Part shown: in pieces, positions 1-7,207 of the stretch | How positions within the stretch are numbered: position 1 is the first letter of the stretch | Layout: each line of letters opens with the position of its first letter | Origin: Roseburia sp. CAG:303 | Lineage (GTDB): Bacteria > Bacillota > Clostridia > Lachnospirales > Lachnospiraceae | Length of the DNA: 24,782 bases | NCBI GenBank assembly: GCA_000437755.1 | Contig: FR900182.1 | Coordinates: forward strand, 4,884 to 29,665 | Direction: 5' to 3' | Translations under genes and position numbers: made by a program | The notes under the pieces: model-generated | The model's input: the letters and a program-made list of their open reading frames with translations, nothing else | Databases searched by the model: none | Told to the model about the DNA's origin: nothing

Positions 1-573
1 CATGTAGGGAAAAATGCAAATGTACGCTATGAAGAAAAGCATTATGGCGAAGGAAGCGGAAGCGGGGCAAGAGTCCTGAATCCTGTCACCAATATTTTTG
101 TAGGTGAGAATTCTGTATTTACACTGGATACAGCACAGATAAAAGGTGTTGATTCTACGGTTCGTGAAACAACGGTAGAACTGGAAGAAAATGCAAAATT
201 ATACGTTACGGAACGCCTTATGACGGAGGGTGAACAGAACGCTGAATCTAATATGGAGGTCAGGCTGAACGGAAAGGACAGCTCCGCACAGATTGTTTCC
301 AGGTCGGTAGGAAAGGGTCATTCTGTACAGACATTCCATCCAAAGGCAGTGGGAAATAATAAATGTCAGGCACATGTCCAGTGTGATTCTATTATTATGG
401 ATGAGGCTGAAGTAGGTTCGATTCCGGAAATCAGGGCAAAAAACCTGGATGCGGCCATTATTCACGAGGCAGCCATTGGAAGAATCAATGATGAACAGCT
501 TTTAAAACTGCGGACACTTGGTCTGACAGAAGAAGAAGCAGAAAAAGTAATTATTCAGAATTTCCTGAATTAA
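1..573 (+). CDS. SufB/SufD family Fe-S cluster assembly protein (3' part)
   Basis: The frame is open from the first base to a TAA at 571-573, giving the last 190 residues of a protein that begins before the window. The sequence has the repetitive beta-helix character of the SufBD core (many short Val/Ile/Thr strands). It ends with the family's typical C-terminus: HEAAIGRINDEQL around residues 156-168, then a LGLTEEEAEKVI segment. SufB/SufD proteins form the scaffold of the SufBC2D complex, on which Fe-S clusters are built in the cytosol using sulfur from SufS. I cannot decide between SufB and SufD from this part; the clostridial short SufD-like form is most likely. It is probably the last gene of a suf operon, since a new promoter and a palindrome follow directly. 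Confidence 0.85.
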   Translation, partial: HVGKNANVRYEEKHYGEGSGSGARVLNPVTNIFVGENSVFTLDTAQIKGVDSTVRETTVELEENAKLYVTERLMTEGEQNAESNMEVRLNGKDSSAQIVSRSVGKGHSVQTFHPKAVGNNKCQAHVQCDSIIMDEAEVGSIPEIRAKNLDAAIIHEAAIGRINDEQLLKLRTLGLTEEEAEKVIIQNFLN

Positions 574-592
574 TATGCAAAATCAGCAAAAC

Positions 593-621
593 TTGACAGG
601 ATTTTATAAAATAGTTATAAT
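593..621 (+). promoter_or_regulatory. Consensus sigma-A promoter for the small ORF/esterase unit
   Basis: TTGACA at 593-598 and TATAAT at 616-621 are both perfect consensus hexamers with an ideal 17-nt spacer. The promoter starts 20 nt after the stop of the SufB/SufD gene and points at the 37-aa ORF and the esterase. The -10 box lies inside the left arm of the palindrome at 608-648, which suggests repression by a DNA-binding protein. Confidence 0.7.
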
Positions 622-648
622 TCAAATCGTTTGAATTATAACTATTTT
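608..648. repeat. Perfect palindrome overlapping the -10 box (operator and/or terminator)
   Basis: ATAGTTATAATTCAAA at 611-626 and its exact reverse complement at 630-645 are separated by only TCG; AAA/TTT extends the stem to 19 bp (608-648). A T-run follows (645-649), so it could act as an AT-rich terminator for the upstream suf gene. Its overlap with the -10 box and the predicted start site (about 628) makes an operator equally plausible. The core ATTCAAA-N3-TTTGAAT has the shape of a winged-helix (for example MarR-type) site, but I cannot name the regulator. Confidence 0.6.
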
Positions 649-668
649 TGCATTGAGGAGAAAAAGGA

Positions 669-782
669 ATGAATAAATTAAAGAGATATCTGTTATTTCT
701 GGTGGGATTATTTATCAAATCATATTTATTCCCGGATGTGTTATACTCAGAAAATAATGAAGGCAGAGGTGGTAGCACATAA
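669..782 (+). CDS. Small hydrophobic ORF (37 aa) coupled to the esterase
   Basis: ATG at 669 is preceded by GAGGAG at 655-660 (8-nt spacing). The 37-residue product begins MNKLKRYLLFLVGLFIKSYL: a short basic start and a hydrophobic stretch (residues 7-21), then a polar tail. Its stop TAA (780-782) overlaps the esterase ATG (782-784) in a TAATG arrangement, which usually indicates translational coupling; the esterase SD (GAGGTGG, 765-771) lies inside this ORF. It could be a small membrane peptide, or a leader whose translation opens the esterase start. I recognise no family. It is the first gene after the consensus promoter. Confidence 0.45.
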   Translation: MNKLKRYLLFLVGLFIKSYLFPDVLYSENNEGRGGST

Positions 783-1738
783 TGAATATTAAAGAAAAAA
801 TTGCAAAATCAAAGAAAAAGATTATTTTGACAGTTTTATTGTGCATTCTGTGTGTGGCAGCCGGCCTGATTATCAGCCGGCCATTGATAAAGAAACATTC
901 GGAGAAAAAGGTCGAGGCCTATCAGGATAGATTAAATGAGGATGGGATTGCCATTGATACCGAAAATAATCCATATTTTATGGAGCAACAGCCGGGGTAT
1001 GATTACAGGAGTCCAAAGACGATTACCTATGAGTCCAAAGTGACCGGAACAAAGCGGAAAGCTATGGTATTTCTTCCGGCTGATTATGATGAAGAAAAAG
1101 AATATCCGGTGTTATATCTTCTGCATGGATACGGCGGAAGCCAGAAAACATGGAGAAATAAAAAGGCTGATATTATTGTCCAGAATGTACATTATTTTAA
1201 GGATGCGGCAGAAATGATAGTGGTATGCCCAGACTGCGTGGTTGGAGAAAATGTCGATGATGATATCAGTTTCTGGGATGTAATTCCTTACTTCGATAAG
1301 ACAGAAGAAGAACTGATTGGCAGTCTGATGCCATATATAGAGGAACATTTTTCTGTAAAAACAGGCAGGGATAATACCGCCATTGCAGGAAACTCCATGG
1401 GTGGAAGAAATGCACTTGCCATCGGCTTTAAACATCAGGATATGTTTGGATATGTGGGCGGATTTTCGTCAGTTTCGCCATTGTATACAGAAAAATACCA
1501 GAACAGCATACCGGCGCTTACAGACAGTCTTACGATAGATGAAAGTACCGGGCAGTTTAAACTGCTCATGCTATGTGTTGGACGTTCTGATAACGTCTGC
1601 GGAGATGTCACCTATGAACTTCACGATTATTTTAATCAGAATGGCGTGGGACATATTTTCTATGACGTGGATGGCGGACATCAGAATACGGTATGGCAGA
1701 ATGCATTGTATAATTTTGCACAGAGAATTTTTAGGTAA
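782..1738 (+). CDS. Membrane-anchored alpha/beta-hydrolase esterase (esterase D/feruloyl-esterase-like)
   Basis: A 318-residue protein with an N-terminal signal anchor (basic residues 4-13, hydrophobic 14-32), so the catalytic domain is probably outside the cell. The domain (about 80-318) matches the putative esterase family that includes tributyrin, acetyl-xylan and feruloyl esterases. LYLLHGYGG at 111-119 is the oxyanion-hole region. GNSMGG at 203-208 is the nucleophile elbow with Ser205. Asp270 in GRSDNV and His300 in GGHQNTVW complete a likely catalytic triad. Such enzymes remove acetyl or feruloyl groups from plant polysaccharides or act on small esters; the substrate here is unknown. 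The pentose genes in the same window fit a plant-glycan lifestyle, but this is only context. The start overlaps the upstream small ORF by 1 nt. Confidence 0.85.
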   Translation: MNIKEKIAKSKKKIILTVLLCILCVAAGLIISRPLIKKHSEKKVEAYQDRLNEDGIAIDTENNPYFMEQQPGYDYRSPKTITYESKVTGTKRKAMVFLPADYDEEKEYPVLYLLHGYGGSQKTWRNKKADIIVQNVHYFKDAAEMIVVCPDCVVGENVDDDISFWDVIPYFDKTEEELIGSLMPYIEEHFSVKTGRDNTAIAGNSMGGRNALAIGFKHQDMFGYVGGFSSVSPLYTEKYQNSIPALTDSLTIDESTGQFKLLMLCVGRSDNVCGDVTYELHDYFNQNGVGHIFYDVDGGHQNTVWQNALYNFAQRIFR

Positions 1739-1749
1739 TAGGAGATTAG

Positions 1750-1872
1750 ATGATGAAAGAATTTCAGCAGGGAAGATGGCTTTCGAAGGAGCAATATGGT
1801 GTGATACACAGGGTTGCCGGGGACGGACAGATAAAAGGTATTTTTGGGGTAATTTATGAAAAAATAAACTGA
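1750..1872 (+). CDS. Small protein of unknown function (40 aa)
   Basis: Twelve bases after the esterase stop, a good SD (AGGAG, 1740-1744) precedes tandem ATG codons at 1750 and 1753. The 40-residue product begins MMKEFQQGRWLSKEQYGVIH and ends at a TGA at 1870-1872. It contains Trp, Tyr and Gly in a folded-looking pattern with no hydrophobic segment. I recognise no family. It may be a real small protein of the esterase transcript or the remnant of a longer gene. Codon use looks ordinary for the window. Confidence 0.4.
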   Translation: MMKEFQQGRWLSKEQYGVIHRVAGDGQIKGIFGVIYEKIN

Positions 1873-1919
1873 GAACAATTTTTACATGAATTTGAATTAA
1901 GAAAGCAGGATGGATAATT

Positions 1920-2312
1920 ATGAATACACATATTGAAAAAGCAATGGAATTAAGAAGTGAAACACCGATGGTAAATAACTGCACACAGGCGATTATGCGC
2001 GTATATGCGGATGAACTGGGAATCGATGAAGATATGGCAGCTGCTATCGGAAGTAATTTTGGCAGAGGAATGAAGTGCGGCGGCACCTGTGGAGCGATTA
2101 CGGCAGGTCTGATGATTCTCGGAGCAAAAGGAATTGACTCTCCGGATATGGTAGGGCGGTTCCGCCGGGAAATGGCGGCAAAGCATGATGGCATGACGGA
2201 TTGTGCAGATTTGCTGAGAGCCAATGCACAGAAAGGCGGAATAAATAAGATTCACTGTGATAATATGATAAAAGAGGCAATAGAACTGGTGGACGAACTG
2301 TTAGAGGAATGA
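1920..2312 (+). CDS. C_GCAxxG_C_C family (redox-associated) protein
   Basis: This 130-residue protein carries the cysteine pattern that gives the family its name: Cys in NCTQAIM (residues 21-26), Cys and Gly in a KCGGTCGAITAGL block (about 52-64), then single Cys residues near 88 (DCADLL) and about 108 (HCDNMI). Members are short, cytosolic and common in anaerobes. They are thought to bind metal or take part in redox chemistry, often beside electron-transfer proteins, but no activity is established. The length is normal for the family. The SD is weak (AGGAT near 1906). It stands just upstream of the recombinase region and may mark the left chromosomal flank of that insertion. Confidence 0.8.
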   Translation: MNTHIEKAMELRSETPMVNNCTQAIMRVYADELGIDEDMAAAIGSNFGRGMKCGGTCGAITAGLMILGAKGIDSPDMVGRFRREMAAKHDGMTDCADLLRANAQKGGINKIHCDNMIKEAIELVDELLEE

Positions 2313-2363
2313 AACTTCTGATCCGGGAATAAATTAAAAAAAAGAAAAAACAGGTGTCATGCT

Positions 2364-2510
2364 TTGAAAACAGAAAAACAGTTACCAGAAACAAAACAGA
2401 GCGGATGGACGGTGGTACACCGGTATCTTGGACTTTTTTCCCGTGAGGAGGCCGTGGAAAAAATCATAAAAGTACATATGGAAGCGGGGGAAAAGCAGAA
2501 TGACCGATAG
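2364..2510 (+). CDS. Small element-associated ORF upstream of the recombinase (TTG start)
   Basis: The frame contains no ATG before the conserved-looking part, but a TTG at 2364-2366 sits 7 nt after AGGTG (2352-2356) and gives 48 residues with a compact core, GWTVVHRYLGLFSREEAVEK (residues 14-33). It ends at TAG 2508-2510, overlapping the recombinase start at 2500 by 11 nt, a typical coupled arrangement. Small ORFs directly ahead of large serine recombinases are common on clostridial mobile elements (TnpW/TnpV-type small proteins, directionality or accessory factors). I cannot place this one in a named family. Confidence 0.5.
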   Translation: MKTEKQLPETKQSGWTVVHRYLGLFSREEAVEKIIKVHMEAGEKQNDR

Positions 2511-4200
2511 AACAGAACGTTTTGCTCCCCACAATAAGATGAATGATAAAGTGTGGAATACGGCGGCATATGCCAGGCTTTCCGATGAGGACAGGGACAA
2601 ACTGAGCAGGGAGGATTTGAGCAAGAGCCTGGAAAACCAGATTTGTTTTATCCGGGACAGTGCTGCGTATGCCAACCGGGCGGGAGAGTCCCGGTATCCG
2701 ATTCAGATTTATAAAGTTTACACAGATGATGATTTTACCGGAATGGACTTTAAACGAAAAGCATTTCAGGAAATGATGCGTGATGTAAAGAACAATGTGA
2801 TAGACTGTATTATGGTGAAAAATCTGTCAAGGTTTGGCAGATACGACACAGAAATGCAACAGTATCTGGAAAAAGAATTTGAACAGTCTGGCAGGCAGGT
2901 CCGGCTGATTGCAATCGGTGATAATTACGACAGCCTTTACCGTGAGATTGGCCTGGACATCAAAATGCTGCTGATGATAAACAGGGAATACTCTGAGATT
3001 CAGCATAAAAACGTCAGCATTGCCATGCATTCCATGCAGAAAGCCGGAAAATATGTGGGTGCATTTGCACCGTACGGGTATCAGAAAGACCCGGAAAATA
3101 AGCATCATCTTGTTCCGGATTTGTATTCCGCAGGGATTGTAAGGAGAATTTTCAGGCTGTATCTCAGTGGAATTTCCATGAAAGAAATAGCACTTATCCT
3201 CACCAGAGAAGGAGTAGTAAACCGGGCGGCATATAAAAAATTGCAGCAGTCAAACTATATCTGTTCCCGTAAGATTTCAGAAAAAGAAATGCACTGGACC
3301 GTGGACGCGGTCAAACAGATATTAATGAATGAAGTATATACAGGAACTCTGGTACAGGGGAAAACAAGAAAAGAACGGTTAATAGATGAAAAACCGACGG
3401 CGGTGGATAGAAAAGACTGGGTAAGGGTGGAAAATACCCATGAGGCAATTATTTCAAAAGAGGACTGGGAGCTGGCACAGTCCATGATGAAAAATATTTG
3501 TCATGATACGACAAAACCCAATGAAATCTCCATATTTAAGGGTCTGTTGAAATGTGGTGACTGTAGCCATGCCATGCGTAAGCGGTGGGATAAGCATACA
3601 ACAAAAACGGGAGAAACGCACAGATATCTGTACTATAACTGCAGTACTTTCCGGGACTTTGCAAAAGCAGCAAAAGGGCTACCGGATGAGGAAAAAGCAC
3701 GTCTGCCCATATGTACCAGCCATTATATTTCTGATAAAGTATTGCAAAAGATGATACTGGAAGATATCAACCGGCTCTTTCCGGATGGAAAGACTCTGAC
3801 ACAGCTCATTGCAAAGCAGAGGTCAGAGATAAAAGAGGACAGCAGCCGGGTAATTCTGGAGAAAGATATTTCCAACCGGAAAAAAGCAGTCGAGATATTG
3901 CAGAACCGGATGCGGACGGCAAGGGATAAATATCTGGACGGTCTGTTTTCCGATGAGGAGTACAGGGATATAAAGGCAGAATATCAGGAAAGCATCTCCG
4001 GGTATGAAAACGAAATCCTGGATTTGCAGAAATCCGCAGAACAACCGGATGGAGCAGAAGAAAACCTGTGGGTAGAAAATCTGTTAAAATATGGGAAAAT
4101 AACCGAACTGGACAGAGAAACCGTTATCAGACTGGTAGATAAAATATACGTTTATCAGGATAAGCATGTGGAGATTGTGTATAAATTTGCAGGCTTATAA
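2500..4200 (+). CDS. Large serine recombinase (TnpX-like resolvase family)
   Basis: A 566-residue site-specific recombinase. The N-terminal resolvase domain (about 20-170) begins with AAYARLS, giving the presumed nucleophile Ser28, followed by SLENQ (43-47) and an arginine-rich active-site stretch around KNLSRFGR (107-114). A recombinase domain follows (about 180-310, starting with the typical APYGYQKDP). A zinc-ribbon-like segment has Cys352, Cys355, Cys381 and Cys405. A charged coiled-coil lies at about 440-515, and the C-terminal part resembles the domain seen in Tn4451 TnpX relatives. These enzymes cut and rejoin DNA at short attachment sites to move genomic islands. The gene is full length and undamaged, but no cargo genes surround it, so it may be the survivor of a larger element. 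An amidase fragment follows directly. Confidence 0.9.
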   Translation: MTDRTERFAPHNKMNDKVWNTAAYARLSDEDRDKLSREDLSKSLENQICFIRDSAAYANRAGESRYPIQIYKVYTDDDFTGMDFKRKAFQEMMRDVKNNVIDCIMVKNLSRFGRYDTEMQQYLEKEFEQSGRQVRLIAIGDNYDSLYREIGLDIKMLLMINREYSEIQHKNVSIAMHSMQKAGKYVGAFAPYGYQKDPENKHHLVPDLYSAGIVRRIFRLYLSGISMKEIALILTREGVVNRAAYKKLQQSNYICSRKISEKEMHWTVDAVKQILMNEVYTGTLVQGKTRKERLIDEKPTAVDRKDWVRVENTHEAIISKEDWELAQSMMKNICHDTTKPNEISIFKGLLKCGDCSHAMRKRWDKHTTKTGETHRYLYYNCSTFRDFAKAAKGLPDEEKARLPICTSHYISDKVLQKMILEDINRLFPDGKTLTQLIAKQRSEIKEDSSRVILEKDISNRKKAVEILQNRMRTARDKYLDGLFSDEEYRDIKAEYQESISGYENEILDLQKSAEQPDGAEENLWVENLLKYGKITELDRETVIRLVDKIYVYQDKHVEIVYKFAGL

Positions 4201-4211
4201 AGAGTTATAAG

Positions 4212-4268
4212 TATTTTTCCGGTCCGTCCCCGTTCTTTCCACATGGTGGAACAGATCCCGGAAAAATA
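4212..4268. repeat. Nested inverted repeats at the recombinase/amidase junction (candidate attachment site)
   Basis: TATTTTTCCGG at 4212-4222 is the exact reverse complement of CCGGAAAAATA at 4258-4268. Between them lies a second palindrome, TTCCAC-ATG-GTGGAA (4237-4251). The two dyads do not share one centre (4240 against 4244). A site of about 50 bp with imperfect dyad symmetry next to a large serine recombinase gene is what an att site would look like, and the amidase homology begins inside it. It could instead be a weak terminator for the recombinase. Confidence 0.35.
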
Positions 4269-4805
4269 TCCGTGACCGGCACAAATGAGAAGAAAATAAA
4301 TCTGGAAATTGCCCGGAAAGTCAGAAAAGAGTTGGAAGAACGCGGATATCAGGTTGTGATGACGAGGGAAGATGATAACGGATTGTATACAGATTCTGAC
4401 AGCAACAAGAAAACGGCAGATATGAAGAAACGCTGCCACATGGCAGAGGAAAACAATGCAGATATCCTGGTCAGCATCCACCAGAACAGCTATCAGTCCG
4501 AAGGAGTCAAGGGGGCACAGGTATTCTATTATAAGGCTTCAGAGGATGGAAAGAAGCTGGCGGAGGCAATACAGGCAAGTTTTAAGCAGAATCTGGATCC
4601 GGAGAACGGAAGGGAAGCCAAAGCCAATGACAGCTACTATATTCTGCTCAATGTAAAATGTCCGGCAGTCATAGCTGAGTGCGGATTTTTGTCAAATTAT
4701 GAAGAAGCGGAGCTGCTGGAACAGGAAAAGTATCAGGAAAAAGTTGCAAAAGCCGTAGCAGAGGGAGTCGAAGCATATTTTTCCGGAAAACAGTTAAAAA
4801 AATAA
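4242..4805 (+). pseudogene. 5'-truncated N-acetylmuramoyl-L-alanine amidase (Amidase_3)
   Basis: Amidase_3 homology starts abruptly with HGGTDPGK at 4242 and runs in frame for 187 residues to TAA at 4803-4805. The zinc and catalytic residues of the family can be seen: His in HGG, Glu in TNEKKINLE, His in SIHQNSY and Glu in AECGFLSN. Missing are the signal peptide and the first beta-strand (the usual IVIDAG before HGG); in their place is sequence contiguous with the end of the recombinase gene. A GTG at 4272 could start translation, but it lacks a convincing SD and would omit the first zinc ligand. Intact members cleave the lactyl-peptide bond of peptidoglycan outside the cell. Most likely this is a gene cut by insertion of the recombinase element, or by a later deletion, and no longer functional. 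Confidence 0.7.
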
Positions 4806-4813
4806 AAAAAGAC

Positions 4814-4843
4814 TTGTCTGAAATACAGGATAAGTAGTATAAT
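4814..4843 (+). promoter_or_regulatory. araA promoter
   Basis: TTGTCT (4814-4819), an 18-nt spacer and a perfect TATAAT (4838-4843). It lies just after the amidase fragment and about 37 nt before araA. A strong SD, AAGGAGGA at 4862-4869, precedes the araA ATG at 4880. I see no clear AraR-type palindrome in the short leader. Confidence 0.65.
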
Positions 4844-4879
4844 GTAATCACATAATACATTAAGGAGGATTTTAATAAA

Positions 4880-6376
4880 ATGTTATCAAATAAGACTTAT
4901 AAGTTCTGGTTCTGTACAGGTTCACAGGATCTTTATGGTGATGAATGTTTAAGAAAGGTTGCTGAACACTCTGCAAAGATGGTAGAAGCATTAAACGCTT
5001 CTGACAAGATTGAGTACGAGATCGTGTTAAAGCCGACATTAATCAGCCAGGCATCCATCAGACAGACATTAAATGATGCAAACAATGATCCAGAGTGTGC
5101 AGGTGTTATCACATGGTGTCATACTTTCTCACCGGCAAAGATGTGGATCCTTGGTTTAAAGGAATTCAAGAAACCTCTGTGCCACTTACATACACAGTTC
5201 AACGAAGAACTTCCTTACGATACCATCGATATGGATTTCATGAACGAAAACCAGTCAGCTCACGGTGACAGAGAATATGGTCACATTGTAAGCCGTATGG
5301 GCATCGAGAGAGAAATCATCGTTGGACACTGGGCAAATGAAAAAGTACAGGAAAGAATCGGTTCATGGATGACAACAGCTATCGGTGTTATCGAATCAAG
5401 CCACATCAGAGTCTGCCGTTTTGGTGACAACATGAACAACGTTGCCGTTACAGAAGGTGATAAGGTAGAAGCTCAGATCAAATTTGGCTGGGAAATCGAT
5501 CATTACTGTGTAAATGATGTAGTAGAATATGTAGATGCAGTAGCTCAGGGCGATGTAGATGCATTAGTAGAAGAATACTACAGCAAATATAAGATCATTG
5601 ATGACGGAAGAGATGCTGCAGAATTCAGAAGACATGTTGCAGTTCAGGCTCAGCAGGAAATCGGTATTGAGAAATTCCTCGTAGACAATAACTATCAGGC
5701 AGTTGTAACACACTTCGGTATGTTAGGCGGATTAAAGCAGCTCCCAGGTCTTGCTATCCAGAGATTAATGGAAAAAGGATACGGCTTCGGTGCAGAAGGT
5801 GACTGGAAAGTTGCAGCTATGGTTCGTTTAATGAAGTTAATGACAGCAAACAAGAAGGATGCAAAGGGAACTTCATTAATGGAAGACTATACATACAATC
5901 TTGTTCCAGGCAAAGAAGGTATTCTTCAGGCTCATATGTTAGAGGTCTGCCCAAGCTGTGCTGACGGCGATGTAGCTATCAGAGTTTGCCCACTTTCCAT
6001 GGGTAACAGAGAAGATCCTGCACGTCTTGTATTCACATCAAAGACAGGTCCTGCTATTGCAACATCATTAGTAGATCTCGGAAACAGATTCAGACTCATC
6101 ATCAATGCAGTAGACTGCAAGAAGACAGAGAAGCCGATGCCTAAGTTACCGGTTGGTACAGCATTCTGGACACCACAGCCAAACCTTGAAGTTGGTGCAG
6201 AAGCATGGATCCTTGCAGGCGGTGCTCATCATACAGCATTCACATATGACCTGACGGTAGATCAGATGGTTGCATGGGCTGATTACATGGGAATCGAAAG
6301 CATCGTTATCGATGAAAACACAAATATCAGAGATTTCAAGAAAGAATTAAAATTAAACTCAGTATACTATAAGTAA
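4880..6376 (+). CDS. araA: L-arabinose isomerase
   Basis: The 498-residue length matches the family (E. coli AraA has 500). It converts L-arabinose to L-ribulose in the cytosol with a Mn2+ centre. The N-terminus has the FWFCTGSQDLYG motif (residues 9-20), followed by HTFSPAKMW and NQSAHGDREYG blocks. The metal ligands known from E. coli align: Glu306 in GAEGDWK, Glu333 in MEDYTY, His350 in AHMLEVCPS and the His pair in GGAHHT near 450. One difference stands out: residues 280-281, next to substrate-pocket Phe279, are Gly-Met where E. coli and L. plantarum have Glu-Asp. Codon use is narrow (TTA, AAG, ACA, ATC), as expected for a highly expressed gene. It has its own promoter and is followed by araD after a hairpin. 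Confidence 0.95.
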   Translation: MLSNKTYKFWFCTGSQDLYGDECLRKVAEHSAKMVEALNASDKIEYEIVLKPTLISQASIRQTLNDANNDPECAGVITWCHTFSPAKMWILGLKEFKKPLCHLHTQFNEELPYDTIDMDFMNENQSAHGDREYGHIVSRMGIEREIIVGHWANEKVQERIGSWMTTAIGVIESSHIRVCRFGDNMNNVAVTEGDKVEAQIKFGWEIDHYCVNDVVEYVDAVAQGDVDALVEEYYSKYKIIDDGRDAAEFRRHVAVQAQQEIGIEKFLVDNNYQAVVTHFGMLGGLKQLPGLAIQRLMEKGYGFGAEGDWKVAAMVRLMKLMTANKKDAKGTSLMEDYTYNLVPGKEGILQAHMLEVCPSCADGDVAIRVCPLSMGNREDPARLVFTSKTGPAIATSLVDLGNRFRLIINAVDCKKTEKPMPKLPVGTAFWTPQPNLEVGAEAWILAGGAHHTAFTYDLTVDQMVAWADYMGIESIVIDENTNIRDFKKELKLNSVYYK

Positions 6377-6394
6377 AATGAATGGACGGGTCCT

Positions 6395-6442
6395 AAGGTC
6401 TTTTACCCGCTATGAGCAGGCTCATGTGGGCTTAGACCTTTT
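6395..6442 (+). other. Intercistronic hairpin between araA and araD
   Basis: AAGGTCT (6395-6401) pairs with AGACCTT (6434-6440), and an inner stem ATGAGC/GCTCAT (6412-6425) closes on a 2-nt loop, with CCC/GGG pairing between them. Only a short T-run follows (6439-6442), so it is a weak terminator at best. It could attenuate read-through to araD or stabilise the araA mRNA 3' end. Confidence 0.5.
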
Positions 6443-6477
6443 GCCCCTGGCATTTTATGAATGAAAGGATATTTAAA

Positions 6478-7173
6478 ATGTTAGAAGAATTAAAGAAAGC
6501 CGTATATGAAGCTAACATGGACCTTCCAAAATATGGTCTTGTTACCTTTACATGGGGAAATGTCAGCGGAATCGACAGAGAATCAGGTCTTTTTGTTATC
6601 AAACCTTCAGGTGTGGATTATGACAAATTAACACCGGATGATATGGTTGTTATGGACTTAAATGGCAACAGAGTAGAAGGAAGATACAAACCATCTTCAG
6701 ATACTCCTACCCATCTTGAGATCTATAAAGCATTTCCATCCGTAGGTGGTGTGGTTCATACACATTCCTCTTATGCGACAAGCTGGGCTCAGGCAGGAAG
6801 AAGCATTCCTTGCTACGGCACAACTCACGCAGATTATATGTATGGTGAAATTCCTTGTGTAAGATGTCTTACAAAGGAAGAAATCGAAGGCGCTTACGAA
6901 GAAAACACAGGACATTTAATCGTAAACGAATTCAACAGAATGGGTAAAGATCCTATGGCTGTTCCGGCAGTACTCTGCAAGAACCATGGTCCTTTTGCAT
7001 GGGGCAAAGATGCTCACGAAGCAGTTCACAATGCAGTAGTTCTGGAAGAAGTTGCAAAGATGGCTTACAGAGCTGAGACAATCAATCCGAGAATCCAGCC
7101 TGCTCCACAGGAATTACAGGACAAGCATTATTATAGAAAGCATGGTGCAAATGCTTACTATGGTCAGAACTAG
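6478..7173 (+). CDS. araD: L-ribulose-5-phosphate 4-epimerase
   Basis: A class II aldolase-fold enzyme that turns L-ribulose 5-phosphate into D-xylulose 5-phosphate. The start at 6478 (MLEELKKAV) is chosen because it matches the E. coli AraD start and has AAAGGA 8 nt upstream; an upstream in-frame ATG at 6457 would add seven residues. With this start the protein has 231 residues, the normal length. The zinc ligands His94 and His96 lie in VVHTHSSY, His170 in KNHGPFAWG and Asp75 in SSDTPTH. TWGNVSG (25-31) and IKPSGVDY (41-48) form the phosphate-binding region, and the end HYYRKHGANAYYGQ is typical. It sits about 100 nt after araA and shares the same codon bias. The kinase araB, needed between AraA and AraD, is not in the window. 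Confidence 0.95.
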   Translation: MLEELKKAVYEANMDLPKYGLVTFTWGNVSGIDRESGLFVIKPSGVDYDKLTPDDMVVMDLNGNRVEGRYKPSSDTPTHLEIYKAFPSVGGVVHTHSSYATSWAQAGRSIPCYGTTHADYMYGEIPCVRCLTKEEIEGAYEENTGHLIVNEFNRMGKDPMAVPAVLCKNHGPFAWGKDAHEAVHNAVVLEEVAKMAYRAETINPRIQPAPQELQDKHYYRKHGANAYYGQN

Positions 7174-7207
7174 GATTTACCGGTTCAATCACAATAGCAC
7201 AAAACAA

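Noticed and set aside
1571..2224. Long minus-strand ORF (217 codons) opposite the esterase end and the C_GCAxxG_C_C gene
   Set aside because: It spans two well-supported plus-strand genes, has no SD and shows no family resemblance; it is a shadow frame.
2320..2335. GATCCGGGAATAAATT resembles GATCCCGGAAAAATAT at 4254-4269 (12 of 16), as if direct repeats flanked a two-gene element
   Set aside because: The match is weak in A/T-rich DNA, and the left flank is not the missing amidase half, so a duplicated target is not supported.
5714..5722. Loss of a catalytic glutamate in AraA at FGM
   Set aside because: Counting against E. coli shows this is position 280; the metal ligands are Glu306, Glu333, His350 and His450, all present.
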